The translations under genes and the position numbers were made by a program. The notes beneath the pieces were generated by a model that was not told the DNA's origin, made no database searches, and saw only the letters and a program-made list of their open reading frames with translations. Shown here in pieces: positions 9,641-18,669 of a DNA stretch of 64,000 nt. Each line of letters starts with the position of its first letter. The stretch's first letter is position 1. Source of the stretch: Cognataquiflexum nitidum (GTDB lineage Bacteria > Bacteroidota > Bacteroidia > Cytophagales > Cyclobacteriaceae); assembly GCF_022538055.1 (NCBI RefSeq), contig NZ_JAKZAM010000004.1, positions 173,865 through 237,864 on the forward strand, given 5' to 3'.

Positions 9641-9677
9641 AAAAAAAATGTCAGTGGTTTCCACTGACATTTTTTTT
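9641..9677. terminator. Strong bidirectional terminator
   Basis: A perfect inverted repeat AAAAAATGTCAGTGG/CCACTGACATTTTTT with a 3-nt loop separates the convergent DUF3299-like gene and the aminotransferase gene, with poly-A on one side and poly-T on the other. Confidence 0.92.
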
Positions 9678-9695
9678 GAGGTTTTTGCTAGGGAT

Positions 9696-10520
9696 TTAGA
9701 CCAAAACACTCTTTTTTTCCATAGTAGCAAATGCAGCCATGAGTTCAACTGTCTTTGTACCCGGCTTGCCATCTTTGATTTTTACATCATCAATCATGGT
9801 GACAGGCAGGATTTTTTTGGTAGTAGCCGTCATAAATACCTCGTCAGCATCTAGTATTTCGCTGAAACTTATAGGCCTGATTTCGATATTTTGGTCAAGT
9901 TCCAATACCCTTTTTCTGGTGATGCCATGAAGGATATTTTGATCAGGCGTAGCGATTTTGCCATTTTTTATCACAAAAATATTAGAACGCGAGCTCTCGG
10001 AAATATATCCATTGTGGTGGTAGATCAAATCTTCTGCACCTGCTTTTTTCCAATCTGCGCTGTGCCAAACGGGGAATGCATAATTGGTGGTCTTTACATC
10101 TGCAATCGCACGTACATGGTCCGCAGATAAAAGTTTGACACCAATATCATATTTTGAGGCTGCAGGAAAATCCAGGTCCTCACAAAAAATGAAAAAAGAA
10201 CCGGTTGTTGGGGAAAAATGATTGTGTGAAACTCCCCCTGTGAGAAGCATCCTTATTCCTCCTTGTTCCAAGTCATTTTTTTGTATCAAGTCATGGATGA
10301 CCTGTGCTAGTTCCTCTTTGGAAAAAGAAAGCTGGAGATGGGTTTTTTCTGCTGATCTGATAAATCTGTCAAGGTAATCTGACAAAAAAAGAGGCGTGTA
10401 CGCAGAAGTTCTAAAAAAATCAAAAATTCCATAACCCCTAATCAATCCAATATCCATAGGATGAATTAATGCGTTTTTAGAATCAATGATCCGGTCGTTG
10501 GAGAAGCAAAACTGTTTCAT
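9696..10520 (-). CDS. PLP-dependent aminotransferase class IV
   Basis: A 274-residue protein of the fold-type IV group (branched-chain aminotransferase, D-amino-acid aminotransferase, aminodeoxychorismate lyase). The PLP lysine is about residue 143 in VKTTNYAF; the phosphate-binding region SSRSNIF and LHGITRKRV are present. The start at 10520 (MKQFCFSN) is chosen because the family domain begins there; a frame opening at 10580 adds 20 residues with no family counterpart. Its length is shorter than BCAT (about 300-350), which favours a D-amino-acid aminotransferase or PabC-like enzyme; substrate cannot be decided by eye. Confidence 0.88.
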   Translation of the reverse strand: MKQFCFSNDRIIDSKNALIHPMDIGLIRGYGIFDFFRTSAYTPLFLSDYLDRFIRSAEKTHLQLSFSKEELAQVIHDLIQKNDLEQGGIRMLLTGGVSHNHFSPTTGSFFIFCEDLDFPAASKYDIGVKLLSADHVRAIADVKTTNYAFPVWHSADWKKAGAEDLIYHHNGYISESSRSNIFVIKNGKIATPDQNILHGITRKRVLELDQNIEIRPISFSEILDADEVFMTATTKKILPVTMIDDVKIKDGKPGTKTVELMAAFATMEKKSVLV

Positions 10521-10805
10521 ATAATCAGGAATGTAGACAAAGTATTTCCGTTGGTTGCGGGTATTAGGGGTTTTGGTCAAAAATACAAATTCCTGCCGGA
10601 TATAAACATGATAGATATTTCACTTTTTTCATATTCGTACAGCTTATTTAGGTTAATTGGTTTAAGTTGAAGACAGGGTTTAATAATATGGCATAAAGTT
10701 TAATAATCATATTATAAATATGAAAAATTATAAAAAAATGAAATAAATTAAGATTAATTTCTTTTTTTAGTTAAATTGTTTTTTCTTTGGTCAAAACCCA
10801 GATTC

Positions 10806-11231
10806 ATGAGCCCAAACTATGTAAGATTTTTATTTGCGATCTTTTTCTTTTTATCTGCCTGTGCACCTGATAAAAATGAATCAAATGATAACCTAAAGGA
10901 GGAAGTCATCGCCATTCATGATGAGGTAATGCCCAAAATGGATGAATTGAAAAAACTCCAAAAAGAAATTATACAAAAATCCCAAGACCTAGCAATAGAC
11001 AGTATTGCAAACTCCCAACAGATAGAAACCCTTAATGCAATTGCTACAGATCTTAATGCTGCTTTTGAAGGGATGTTTGTCTGGATGCGCCAATTTAAAT
11101 CAACCTATGAAGAAATGACTCCTGAGGAAGTTGAAATATATCTTCTTGACCAAAAAATCAAAGTGCAGGTAGTCAATGATCAGATCAAGTCCTCAATTAT
11201 TGCTGCCAATAAGGAATTGGGGAAAAACTGA
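10806..11231 (+). CDS. Small helical lipoprotein
   Basis: A 141-residue lipoprotein: MSPNYVRFLFAIFFFLSAC gives a signal peptide with lipobox LSAC. The start is the ATG at 10806; a longer frame opens at TTG 10776. The mature part is helical and charged (EEVIAIHDEVMPKMDELKKLQKEI split over two heptad runs), typical of small periplasmic coiled-coil lipoproteins common in Cytophagia. The stop at 11231 abuts the stop of the convergent cytochrome gene with no gap. Function unknown; lipid anchoring is the secure part. Confidence 0.75.
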   Translation: MSPNYVRFLFAIFFFLSACAPDKNESNDNLKEEVIAIHDEVMPKMDELKKLQKEIIQKSQDLAIDSIANSQQIETLNAIATDLNAAFEGMFVWMRQFKSTYEEMTPEEVEIYLLDQKIKVQVVNDQIKSSIIAANKELGKN

Positions 11232-11672
11232 TCAGTTTTTTAAGTAATCTTCCACCATTGTGGCATCTATCACCCCCATTTCATTTCCCCATATATTGTA
11301 TAGGTAAGTCATGATGTGTGCGATTTCAATATTGGTCAGTTTGGAATTGGCGGGCATTTCTTGGTTGTAAGCCACGCCATTTACGATGATTTCGCCTTTT
11401 TGGCCATGCTTGATGATTTTAGCAGTTCTTGGGACATCTTCTAAAAAATAGTCAGATTGGAAAATAGGCGGGATAAGTTTGCCCAATCCGGTTCCGTTTT
11501 TTTGATGACAGTTGGCGCAGTTTGCTTCGTATAGTGCTTTACCCTCTATGGCATATTGGAGTACTTTGGTATCCGAAATGCTCGCAAGTGTATTTTCAGG
11601 ATTGGAGGATTTTGGTTTGCAGGAGTTTAATCCAATGATAACAATGGCAAAAGCAAAGATTAATTTATTCAT
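11232..11672 (-). CDS. Lipoprotein cytochrome c (monoheme)
   Basis: A 146-residue exported protein with lipobox GLNSC, a single heme-binding motif CANCH and a downstream Met ligand candidate in QEMPANSKL: a class I cytochrome c of about 90 residues anchored by lipid. It lies 3 bp after the SCO1/SenC gene in the same direction, so the two probably form one unit tied to copper and cytochrome oxidase assembly or electron delivery to it. The partner oxidase is not in the window. Confidence 0.93.
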   Translation of the reverse strand: MNKLIFAFAIVIIGLNSCKPKSSNPENTLASISDTKVLQYAIEGKALYEANCANCHQKNGTGLGKLIPPIFQSDYFLEDVPRTAKIIKHGQKGEIIVNGVAYNQEMPANSKLTNIEIAHIMTYLYNIWGNEMGVIDATMVEDYLKN

Positions 11673-11675
11673 GGT

Positions 11676-12338
11676 TTACTTCTGAAGCAATTTTGGAATA
11701 TCATTCATCAGGCGATCGACCTGATCTTCCTTGGTGCCGTCATAGACTCCTCTGATGTGTCCATCCTGATCCACAAGTAAAAACGCGCCGGAATGGAGAT
11801 ATCCTCCGGGTTCGGACTGGTCTGACATTGCGGTGGTCATATAGCTGGTTTGGCCGATTTCAAAGATTTTTTCCTGATCTCCTGTTAGAAAGTGCCATGT
11901 TTGATCGTTCTCCACCCCGATTTTGTGAGCAAAATCTTTTAATAATTCAGGTGTATCATGAGTTGGATCCAAAGTGTGGCTTAGGATAAGAAAATCAGGT
12001 TGGTCCTTGAATCTTTCATAAACCCGGAGCATTTGGGTTTTCATGACGGGACAAATAGTAGGGCAACTCGTAAAGAAAAAGTCAGCAACATACACTTTTC
12101 CTTTCACTGATAGATTGTTGACTTCCTTTCCTTCCTGGTTGGTAAAGGAGAAATCCGCAATTTTGTGGTACACGGTATCCTGTACCTTTTTCCCATCTCT
12201 TTCAATTTCCTCGACATGCCTATTGCCTAGGATTGGAAGTGAAAGGTAAGAATTCTCCTGACTATTTTTTTGGGAACAATTCCAAACCAATAACGCTAGA
12301 GCGGTAATCAATAATTTATTTAGAAATGATGTCTTCAT
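11676..12338 (-). CDS. SCO1/SenC copper-binding lipoprotein
   Basis: A 220-residue thioredoxin-fold protein with lipobox VWNC, the copper-binding motif CPTICPVM and the distal histidine in YLHSGAFLLVD: all three ligands of the SCO family are present. SCO proteins deliver copper to, or reduce, the CuA site of cytochrome c oxidase in the periplasm. It is followed after 3 bp by a cytochrome c gene on the same strand and preceded, after a short repeat-bearing gap, by hemJ, so this is a small respiratory-assembly cluster. Confidence 0.95.
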   Translation of the reverse strand: MKTSFLNKLLITALALLVWNCSQKNSQENSYLSLPILGNRHVEEIERDGKKVQDTVYHKIADFSFTNQEGKEVNNLSVKGKVYVADFFFTSCPTICPVMKTQMLRVYERFKDQPDFLILSHTLDPTHDTPELLKDFAHKIGVENDQTWHFLTGDQEKIFEIGQTSYMTTAMSDQSEPGGYLHSGAFLLVDQDGHIRGVYDGTKEDQVDRLMNDIPKLLQK

Positions 12339-12403
12339 AATTTTGGTTTTTGAATTTACTCTATTTTTTCACCAACCATTTAAAACTTTGATTGAAAATC
12401 CAT

Positions 12404-12441
12404 GGCTGTGGCTATGGACTGTCGACGGTGGACTATGGACC
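12404..12441. repeat. Short intergenic direct repeats (CTATGGAC)
   Basis: Between hemJ and the SCO gene the sequence contains CTATGGAC twice (12412-12419 and 12433-12440) around a GTCGAC centre, with a related GGTGGAC. It resembles low-complexity intergenic repeats seen again in other form at 36998-37030 and 51541-51735. Confidence 0.5.
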
Positions 12442-12447
12442 AGTTTT

Positions 12448-12996
12448 TTAATTTTCGGATTGATTCTTTTCCCTGACTTTTTTATACCATCTGATTCCAA
12501 GCATCATCGTGATGCTCAATATCAAAAGACCGCCGATCCCCCAAACCACGCTGATAAGGCTTTTGAGCACAATAAGGAAAACTATCGCAAATAGTAAAAT
12601 TGTCGCGACCTCATTCCACATTCTTAATTGCGTGGAGGTCCATTTTGTTTTGCCATCCTGTAAATCTTTGTAAATTCTGTGGCAGATGTAGTGGTAAATG
12701 TAAAGGACCAAAACAAATCCTAGTTTGGCCTGCATAAATCCCGAATAGATATAACCCCAACGGTAATAAAAGACCCAAGTACCAAAAATCAGAGTTAGGA
12801 TTGCAGAAGGCCAAGTTATGATATACCAAAGCCTGTTTGCCATCAGGTTCAATTGGGGAGCGAGGATTTTCTTTTCTTCTTCAGGTTTTTCTAAAGCTTC
12901 TGTCTGGTAGATAAAAAGTCTGACAATATAAAATAGCCCTGCAAACCACGTAGTTACAAAAATGATATGCAATGCCTTGATGTATTCGAATGCCAT
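12448..12996 (-). CDS. hemJ: Protoporphyrinogen IX oxidase HemJ family
   Basis: A 182-residue membrane protein with about five hydrophobic helices. The N-terminus, with His10 in KALHIIFVTTWFAGLFY, followed by RLFIYQ, matches the HemJ (former UPF0093) family, which oxidises protoporphyrinogen IX to protoporphyrin IX in organisms lacking HemG or HemY. The length fits. It is upstream, in the same direction, of SCO1 and cytochrome c genes, which agrees with heme supply for respiration. The C-terminal tail is strongly basic and charged (KKVREKNQSEN). Confidence 0.85.
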   Translation of the reverse strand: MAFEYIKALHIIFVTTWFAGLFYIVRLFIYQTEALEKPEEEKKILAPQLNLMANRLWYIITWPSAILTLIFGTWVFYYRWGYIYSGFMQAKLGFVLVLYIYHYICHRIYKDLQDGKTKWTSTQLRMWNEVATILLFAIVFLIVLKSLISVVWGIGGLLILSITMMLGIRWYKKVREKNQSEN

Positions 12997-13046
12997 CTTG
13001 AAATTTTTCTTCTAAATTAAAGCTTAAAATCTAAAAACCTCTAAAT

Positions 13047-13451
13047 ATGGGCTCGCGAAAGTTTTTTTATGGATTAATCATTGTGGTAGGAGCTTTGGTA
13101 ATTTGGATTGTCGTAGATAGTCTTTCACAACCCGGCTTGGGAGAGTTGAAAGGGGAATATACAGAAGTGGCATTTTTCAGAAATGAAAACAATACCGGGC
13201 CAATAATCAGGATTTATGCAATACATTCTCCGGATTCTTTGTGGGAAGAAATGGAAAAATATGGCAACTACATGCCACATTCCAAATATGGAAGTACCAA
13301 GGTCTATTTCTTCAGTCTGAGGGAAAAAACGCCAAAGGAAGTATTTCCTGAATCCCCGTATTTTGATCCTGTCTATTCTGAATATTGCCTAGCCATGTAT
13401 GAAAAGGCCGCAATGGGGCAGGTCAGGTTTGTCAAATATCCTTTCAAATAA
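13047..13451 (+). CDS. Single-pass membrane protein, unknown function
   Basis: A 134-residue protein: short basic N-terminus (MGSRKFFYG), one hydrophobic helix (about 8-27) and an extracytoplasmic domain rich in aromatic residues (YAIHSPDSLWEEMEKYGNYMPHS). It is the first gene of a plus-strand run that continues with meaB 44 bp downstream and is divergent from hemJ. I do not recognise the family; the topology is clear, the function is not. Confidence 0.7.
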   Translation: MGSRKFFYGLIIVVGALVIWIVVDSLSQPGLGELKGEYTEVAFFRNENNTGPIIRIYAIHSPDSLWEEMEKYGNYMPHSKYGSTKVYFFSLREKTPKEVFPESPYFDPVYSEYCLAMYEKAAMGQVRFVKYPFK

Positions 13452-13495
13452 TTCCTTTAACTTTAAGTGATTTATTTCTAAACAACACATCAGTT

Positions 13496-14500
13496 TTGGC
13501 CAAAAACAGACTTTCAGTATCCGAATACATCCAAGGAGTTCTCCATTCTGACAGGGTGATTCTCAGCCGGGCGATAACCTTGGTGGAAAGTACCCTTTAT
13601 TCGGACCAATTGATTGCCGAAAAGGTCATGGAAGGAATCTTGCCATATTCGGGAAATTCGATCAGAATAGGAATTACCGGAGTGCCTGGTGTAGGCAAGA
13701 GTACTTTTATAGAAAGTTTCGGTAAGGCTCTGGTAGATAAGGCTCATAAAGTGGCGGTCTTGGCTGTAGATCCCAGCAGTCAGCAATCTCATGGTAGCAT
13801 CTTGGGAGACAAGACAAGGATGGAAAATCTAGCCTCTGATAAAAGGGCTTACATCCGCCCTTCTCCCGCAGGAAGTAATCTAGGGGGGGTGAGTGCACGG
13901 ACTAGGGAAGGAATGTTACTTTGTGAAGCAGCCGGCTTTGACGTGATATTGATAGAAACAGTGGGAGTGGGACAATCAGAAATCGCAGTCAAAGGAATGG
14001 TTGATTTTTTCCTGTTGCTGATGTTGGCAGGTGCAGGTGACGAACTACAGGGAATCAAAAAAGGCATCATTGAAATATGCGATGCAATGGTTATCAATAA
14101 GGCTGATGGAGTCAATCAGGATGCTGCGAAAAATGCCCAAAGGGAATATGCCAATGCCCTTCATCTTTTTCCTGAAAAGCAGAATGGTTGGATCCCTCAG
14201 GTCAAAACCTGTTCGGCGGTAGAAAAAACCGGATTGGATGAAATCCTTGAGATGATCATGGGCTATAGGGAAAGAATGCTTGCAAACGGTTATTGGGACC
14301 ATAACCGGTCCGAACAGAGAATCAATTGGTTACATGAACATGTTAGGTATCTTTTGGAAAAGCGTCTTTACCAAAATGAAAAAATCAAAAACCATTTGGA
14401 TCAAATACTGCCTGATATTAGGTCAGGTAGGCTTTCGGCAATCGCCAAAGCAAGGGAATTGGTAGATTTGTTTACAGAAAAAAGTAAGGGGGATAAATAA
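13496..14500 (+). CDS. meaB: Methylmalonyl-CoA mutase chaperone GTPase MeaB/ArgK
   Basis: A 334-residue P-loop GTPase of SIMIBI class. Visible are Walker A GVPGVGKST (about residues 62-70), AVDPSSQ, ETVGVGQSE and NKAD. MeaB protects and reactivates adenosylcobalamin-dependent methylmalonyl-CoA mutase. The start is a TTG at 13496 (MAKNRLSVSEYIQGV); no ATG is available ahead of the family N-terminus. Its client enzyme subunits mutA and mutB are about 3 kb downstream on the same strand, separated by a lipoprotein gene and the opposite-strand dnaA. Confidence 0.93.
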   Translation: MAKNRLSVSEYIQGVLHSDRVILSRAITLVESTLYSDQLIAEKVMEGILPYSGNSIRIGITGVPGVGKSTFIESFGKALVDKAHKVAVLAVDPSSQQSHGSILGDKTRMENLASDKRAYIRPSPAGSNLGGVSARTREGMLLCEAAGFDVILIETVGVGQSEIAVKGMVDFFLLLMLAGAGDELQGIKKGIIEICDAMVINKADGVNQDAAKNAQREYANALHLFPEKQNGWIPQVKTCSAVEKTGLDEILEMIMGYRERMLANGYWDHNRSEQRINWLHEHVRYLLEKRLYQNEKIKNHLDQILPDIRSGRLSAIAKARELVDLFTEKSKGDK

Positions 14501-14514
14501 AAACTATCGCACAA

Positions 14515-15276
14515 ATGAAAAATTTAAGACCAGCCATTTTAATTTTTACAGCTATACTGTTGCATTCTTGCCAATCCGAGACAACGGAATCGGGTGTTTT
14601 AGATTTTCAGCAAAAAACATTTGAAAAAGTGGACTGTGCAGGGCAAGATTGCGCCAAAGTCAGTTTATCCTATCCGTTCTTTACTGGATCATCCGAATCA
14701 GCCAATTTCCTTAATGCCCATGTGGAGCAACAGTCGGTGATGTTTTTGAATATTGGAGAAAACCAATCAATAATTACTTTAGATTCGGCGATTTCTACAT
14801 TTCTAAGATCTTATGTGAATTTCAAAAACGAATTTGATTCTCAGCAGGAATGGGAGATTTCAATTGATTCCAAGGTTACATTTCAGGTAGAATCCTTGAT
14901 TAGTATTGTTTTCGACACTTTCTCCTTTACAGGAGGTGCTCACCCAAATTCTTACCGACTGTACCTGAATTTTGATCTGATCAAAAATTCACCTCTCAAG
15001 AATGAAGATCTTGTTTTGGATAAAAATGCCTTACTCGAATTGGCAGAGTCCAAATTCAGGGATCTGCATTCCGTTGCTGACAATGTCACCTTGGCCGAGG
15101 ATAATAGGTTTTTTCTTGAAAATGGGGAAGATTTTTTCCTCCCTACAGCCATGGGTTTTGAGGGAGAGGAATTTGTCATGTATTATAATCCCTACGAAAT
15201 AGGACCCTATGTGATGGGTTCGACAGAACTGAGATTTACAAAAGAAGAAATAAAAGGTTTGGTCAGAATTCCATAA
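14515..15276 (+). CDS. DUF3298/RsiV-like lipoprotein
   Basis: A 253-residue lipoprotein with lipobox LLHSC. The mature part shows the DUF4163/DUF3298 arrangement: an N-terminal KVSLSYPFFTG region, SFTGGAHPNS in the middle, and a C-terminal YEIGPYVMGS segment, which is typical of this family's peptidoglycan-lysozyme-binding-like fold (RsiV, PdaC). It follows meaB by 14 bp. In other bacteria relatives act at the cell envelope; the ligand here is unknown. Confidence 0.8.
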   Translation: MKNLRPAILIFTAILLHSCQSETTESGVLDFQQKTFEKVDCAGQDCAKVSLSYPFFTGSSESANFLNAHVEQQSVMFLNIGENQSIITLDSAISTFLRSYVNFKNEFDSQQEWEISIDSKVTFQVESLISIVFDTFSFTGGAHPNSYRLYLNFDLIKNSPLKNEDLVLDKNALLELAESKFRDLHSVADNVTLAEDNRFFLENGEDFFLPTAMGFEGEEFVMYYNPYEIGPYVMGSTELRFTKEEIKGLVRIP

Positions 15277-15332
15277 AGGGGAAAAAGTTACTAGAATGAT
15301 TTTCTATTTTATTTTTGAAAGCCTAAAAAAAA

Positions 15333-16754
15333 TCAATATGACCTCATTTTAAACTTTTTCTTCAATTCATTCACAGAGTTTCTAAAAGTAGTATCAGTTT
15401 CCATCAAGTCATTTACTGTTTGCACAGCATGTATGACCGTACTGTGGTCACGACCGCCAAAGTGGTATCCGATGGACTTCAAAGAATGATTGGTAAATTC
15501 CTTGGCAAAATACATGGCCACCTGACGGGCAGTCACAATTTCTTTTTTCCTGGTCTTTGCTTTGAGGTCGTCTATCTTGATATCGAAGTAATCAGAAACA
15601 GTCTTTTGGATAAAGTCTATCCCGACTTCCGTTTCAATGTCCTTGACAATATTTTTCATGATTGCCTTGGCCAAAGCAAGGTCGATTTCCACCCTATTCA
15701 ACGAGGCATGTGCCAAAAGTGAAATCATGACACCTTCAAGTTCCCTGACATTGGTGTCAACGGTGTAAGCCAAATATTCGATCACATCATCGGGAATATA
15801 GATTCCCTCTGACTGCATTTTGCGCTTGATGATAGCCACTCTCGTCTCAAAATCCGGCATCTGCAGATCAGCTGTCAATCCCCATTTGAACCTGGAAAGT
15901 AACCTTTCTTCCAAGCCCTTCAAATCCTTTGGGGGACAATCGGAAGTCATGATGATTTGCTTTTTGTTCTGATGAAGGTGGTTGAAGATATGAAAAAACA
16001 TTTCCTGTGTCCTGTCTTTTCCTGCCAAAAATTGAATGTCATCAATGATCAATACATCTACCTGCATGTAAAAATTAGTGAAGCTCTTTACGTTTCCGTC
16101 TTTGATGGAATCCATGAACTGATTCACAAACTTTTCTGAAGAAACATACAGTACAAATTTCTCTTCAGGACCGTTTTTGATTTCGTTTCCGATTGCTTGT
16201 ACCAAGTGGGTTTTTCCCAAACCAACACCGCCATAAACCATAAGGGGATTGAATGATGTTACGCCGGGTTTGGTTGCGACAGCAAAACCCGCTGATCTAG
16301 CCAATCTGTTACAGTCACCCTCAATGTAGGTGTTGAAAGTATAATTTGGATTTAGATTGGACTGCAGCAAGGTATCACTATTGAGCGACTGCATGTCAAA
16401 AGGGCTTCGGTTCTCTGTAGGTAAAGGAGTTTTTTTTGTCGGCGTATTGGAGTTTCCCTGAGGGAAATTAACCATGTAGGGTTGATTCTGCGAATTGCCC
16501 CTGTCGACTACCACCGCATATTCTAACCTTCCGGAATTACCCAAAGTTGATTTAATGGCGAGTTTCAATACATTGACATAATTATCCTCTAACCACTCGT
16601 AAAAAAACTGACTTGGAACTTGTATGGTTAAAGTTCCCCCTTCTAATCGTACAGGATTGATGGGTTTAAACCAGGTCGAAAAACTCTGTTCATTGACGTG
16701 TTGCTCTATCACACGCAGGCATTCATTCCAAACTGCATTTGCCTCTGAACTCAT
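15333..16754 (-). CDS. dnaA: Chromosomal replication initiator DnaA
   Basis: A 473-residue initiator. Domain I (1-85) starts NAVWNECLRVIEQHVNEQSFSTWF; a short variable linker follows; the AAA+ domain III has Walker A GGVGLGKTH (about 175-183), Walker B LIIDDIQFL and a sensor arginine region SRFKWG; domain IV ends in the DnaA signature GGRDHSTVIHAVQTV that reads double-stranded DnaA boxes. The gene is full length. Neighbours are not the usual dnaN/recF; it is embedded between a lipoprotein gene and mutA. Confidence 0.98.
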   Translation of the reverse strand: MSSEANAVWNECLRVIEQHVNEQSFSTWFKPINPVRLEGGTLTIQVPSQFFYEWLEDNYVNVLKLAIKSTLGNSGRLEYAVVVDRGNSQNQPYMVNFPQGNSNTPTKKTPLPTENRSPFDMQSLNSDTLLQSNLNPNYTFNTYIEGDCNRLARSAGFAVATKPGVTSFNPLMVYGGVGLGKTHLVQAIGNEIKNGPEEKFVLYVSSEKFVNQFMDSIKDGNVKSFTNFYMQVDVLIIDDIQFLAGKDRTQEMFFHIFNHLHQNKKQIIMTSDCPPKDLKGLEERLLSRFKWGLTADLQMPDFETRVAIIKRKMQSEGIYIPDDVIEYLAYTVDTNVRELEGVMISLLAHASLNRVEIDLALAKAIMKNIVKDIETEVGIDFIQKTVSDYFDIKIDDLKAKTRKKEIVTARQVAMYFAKEFTNHSLKSIGYHFGGRDHSTVIHAVQTVNDLMETDTTFRNSVNELKKKFKMRSY

Positions 16755-17247
16755 TTATTTTTTAATAAACTATAGATAGTGTATTGAGAAAACCCTCCTC
16801 TTTTTTGAAGGGCTTCAAAATTGCGGAAAATATATTTAAATAAAAAATCCAAAAGCCCTTGACTTTTGAATAAATAGACAAACTTTTTTTCCTTTTACAC
16901 TCATTTTTTTTTTATTCCAAAAGGACAATCTTATAATTATCCGGCACTTTGTCAATATCTAGTGTTTTAAAGAGCAATTAGCGGTAATTGGATTCATTTT
17001 TTCCGGAATCAATATTTATAGAATAAAGAAAGAAAAGGCTCAGGAAAATGAATGTAATGAGATTTTGATTTGAAACTATAAAGACACTACTTGTTTGGAT
17101 AATTCTACTTTGAATTCCAATCAAAAAATGGGTTTTGAAAGTTGTAAACCCTATTTTTACTTACCTGAAAAAGTACCCATCTACTCCTTCGTTTTATATA
17201 ATTTGAAGTGAGGGTAGGAGTTTTTGGATAAATTTATAAACCCAAAT
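16755..17247. other. dnaA-mutA divergent intergenic region
   Basis: About 490 AT-rich bases with poly-T tracts. I looked for DnaA boxes (TTATCCACA and one-mismatch forms) and saw none clear, so there is no support for an origin here. It must carry the promoters of dnaA and mutA, but no full TTG/TAnnTTTG pair stands out. Confidence 0.5.
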
Positions 17248-18669
17248 ATGAAAATTAATTTGTTTGAAAACTTTCCCGTTCATTCCAAGGAGGATTGGAT
17301 AAATCAGGTCATCCTTGATCTCAAAGGAAAGGATTTTGAAAAAACCTTGACATCTTTTACAGAGGATGGGATTAAAATCAATCCGGTCTACACGAAAGAA
17401 GATAATGACAATTTAGAAGACCTTTTTTTTTACCGGAATAGGGTCAATGTGGAACCTCAAATTCCAGGTTTGCCACCTAGGATTTGGGCCAATGTTTCCT
17501 CATTTGATGGGGCCAACGAAATCCTGACAAATCAAGAAATCCTTGACTCCCTTCTTAATGGTGCAGATGCCCTGATGCTGGAGCTTTCCGGTAACGAAAA
17601 CTTTGATGTATTGCTTCAGGGAGTCTTACCCCAATATGTTCAGATTTTTTTGTCACCAAAAGAGGATCCTGCTAAAGTTTTTAAGCAGTTCATTGAATGG
17701 ATAAGCCGGAATCATTGGCAAAAAGAATCCATCAAAGGGGGGATTTTATGGGATGGCTTTGGATCCGCCCTGACCAATAAGACCCAAAAAAAGACTCTTG
17801 TAGAAACGGCCAAAACGCTCCTTCAATTGGGAGATGATATGGAAGGATTTAAGATTTTTTGTATTGATGCTGCGATTTATCACAATTCAGGAGCAAGCCC
17901 TGTACAGGAATTAGCTTTTGGCTTGGCGTCTTGGGTGGATTTGATTGATGCCATGGTTGGAGAAGGGTTTTATCCCTTTGAGATCATTCAGAAGTCAATG
18001 TTTAAGCTTGCAGTAGGTTCAGATTATTTCCTTGAAACGGCCAAATTGAAAGCGGCCAGAATATTGATGCACAGATTGATACAACTTTATCAGGTAGATA
18101 TTCCGGCCGAGGATATTTTTCTTTTTGTGGAGACAAGTTTTTGGTCTAAGACAATGAAAGACGCAGATACCAATATGTTGAGAAATACTACAGAGGCAAT
18201 GGCAGGGATTCTTGGAGGTGCAAATGCACTTTATGTGCTTCCCCATGATGTTGTATCCGGAAATCCTGGTTCGTCATCAAAAAGAATGGCTAGAAACGTA
18301 TCAAATATTTTGAAAGAAGAAAGCTATTTAGATAAGGTTGTAGACCCGACGGCTGGATCTTATTTTATCGAAAGTATAATTTACTCGATTTTTCAAAACG
18401 TGAAAGAGGCCATACAACAGATAGAAGAAAAGGGAGGGTGGTGGACTTGTTATGATTCAGGATTTGTTCAAAATGAAGTCAAAGCCCGACGAAATGATAA
18501 AATGAGGAAAGTGCTCGAAAAGGAAAAAACCAAAATTGGAATCAATAAATATATCAATCCCAAAGATGTCTTCTCCTCAGTTGTTTTTGTTTTTGAAGAG
18601 CAGGAATGGGCTTTATTGCCTTGTTTTGAAAGTATGTTGGTCGAAAAATTCCAAATGACAAATCCATGA
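17248..18669 (+). CDS. mutA: Methylmalonyl-CoA mutase small subunit, short form
   Basis: A 473-residue beta/small subunit of the heterodimeric mutase. The start [17 protein letters not shown] at 17248 is preferred over an in-frame TTG at 17224. The TIM-barrel-like mutase domain is recognisable ([23 protein letters not shown]), but the protein stops where the barrel ends: the C-terminal cobalamin-type domain that the longer small subunits keep in vestigial form (about 620-640 residues in Propionibacterium) is absent. Its stop overlaps the mutB ATG by four bases (ATGA), so the pair is translationally coupled. It is catalytically inactive in known systems and stabilises MutB. Confidence 0.92.
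   Translation: MKINLFENFPVHSKEDWINQVILDLKGKDFEKTLTSFTEDGIKINPVYTKEDNDNLEDLFFYRNRVNVEPQIPGLPPRIWANVSSFDGANEILTNQEILDSLLNGADALMLELSGNENFDVLLQGVLPQYVQIFLSPKEDPAKVFKQFIEWISRNHWQKESIKGGILWDGFGSALTNKTQKKTLVETAKTLLQLGDDMEGFKIFCIDAAIYHNSGASPVQELAFGLASWVDLIDAMVGEGFYPFEIIQKSMFKLAVGSDYFLETAKLKAARILMHRLIQLYQVDIPAEDIFLFVETSFWSKTMKDADTNMLRNTTEAMAGILGGANALYVLPHDVVSGNPGSSSKRMARNVSNILKEESYLDKVVDPTAGSYFIESIIYSIFQNVKEAIQQIEEKGGWWTCYDSGFVQNEVKARRNDKMRKVLEKEKTKIGINKYINPKDVFSSVVFVFEEQEWALLPCFESMLVEKFQMTNP

Noticed and set aside
13887..13893. G7 run in meaB as phase-variable tract
   Set aside because: It encodes conserved glycines of the GTPase and is short; the reading frame is intact and essential-type, unlike the C9 tract at 34319.
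16755..17247. Replication origin next to dnaA
   Set aside because: No cluster of TTATCCACA-like boxes was seen; AT-richness alone is common throughout the intergenic regions.
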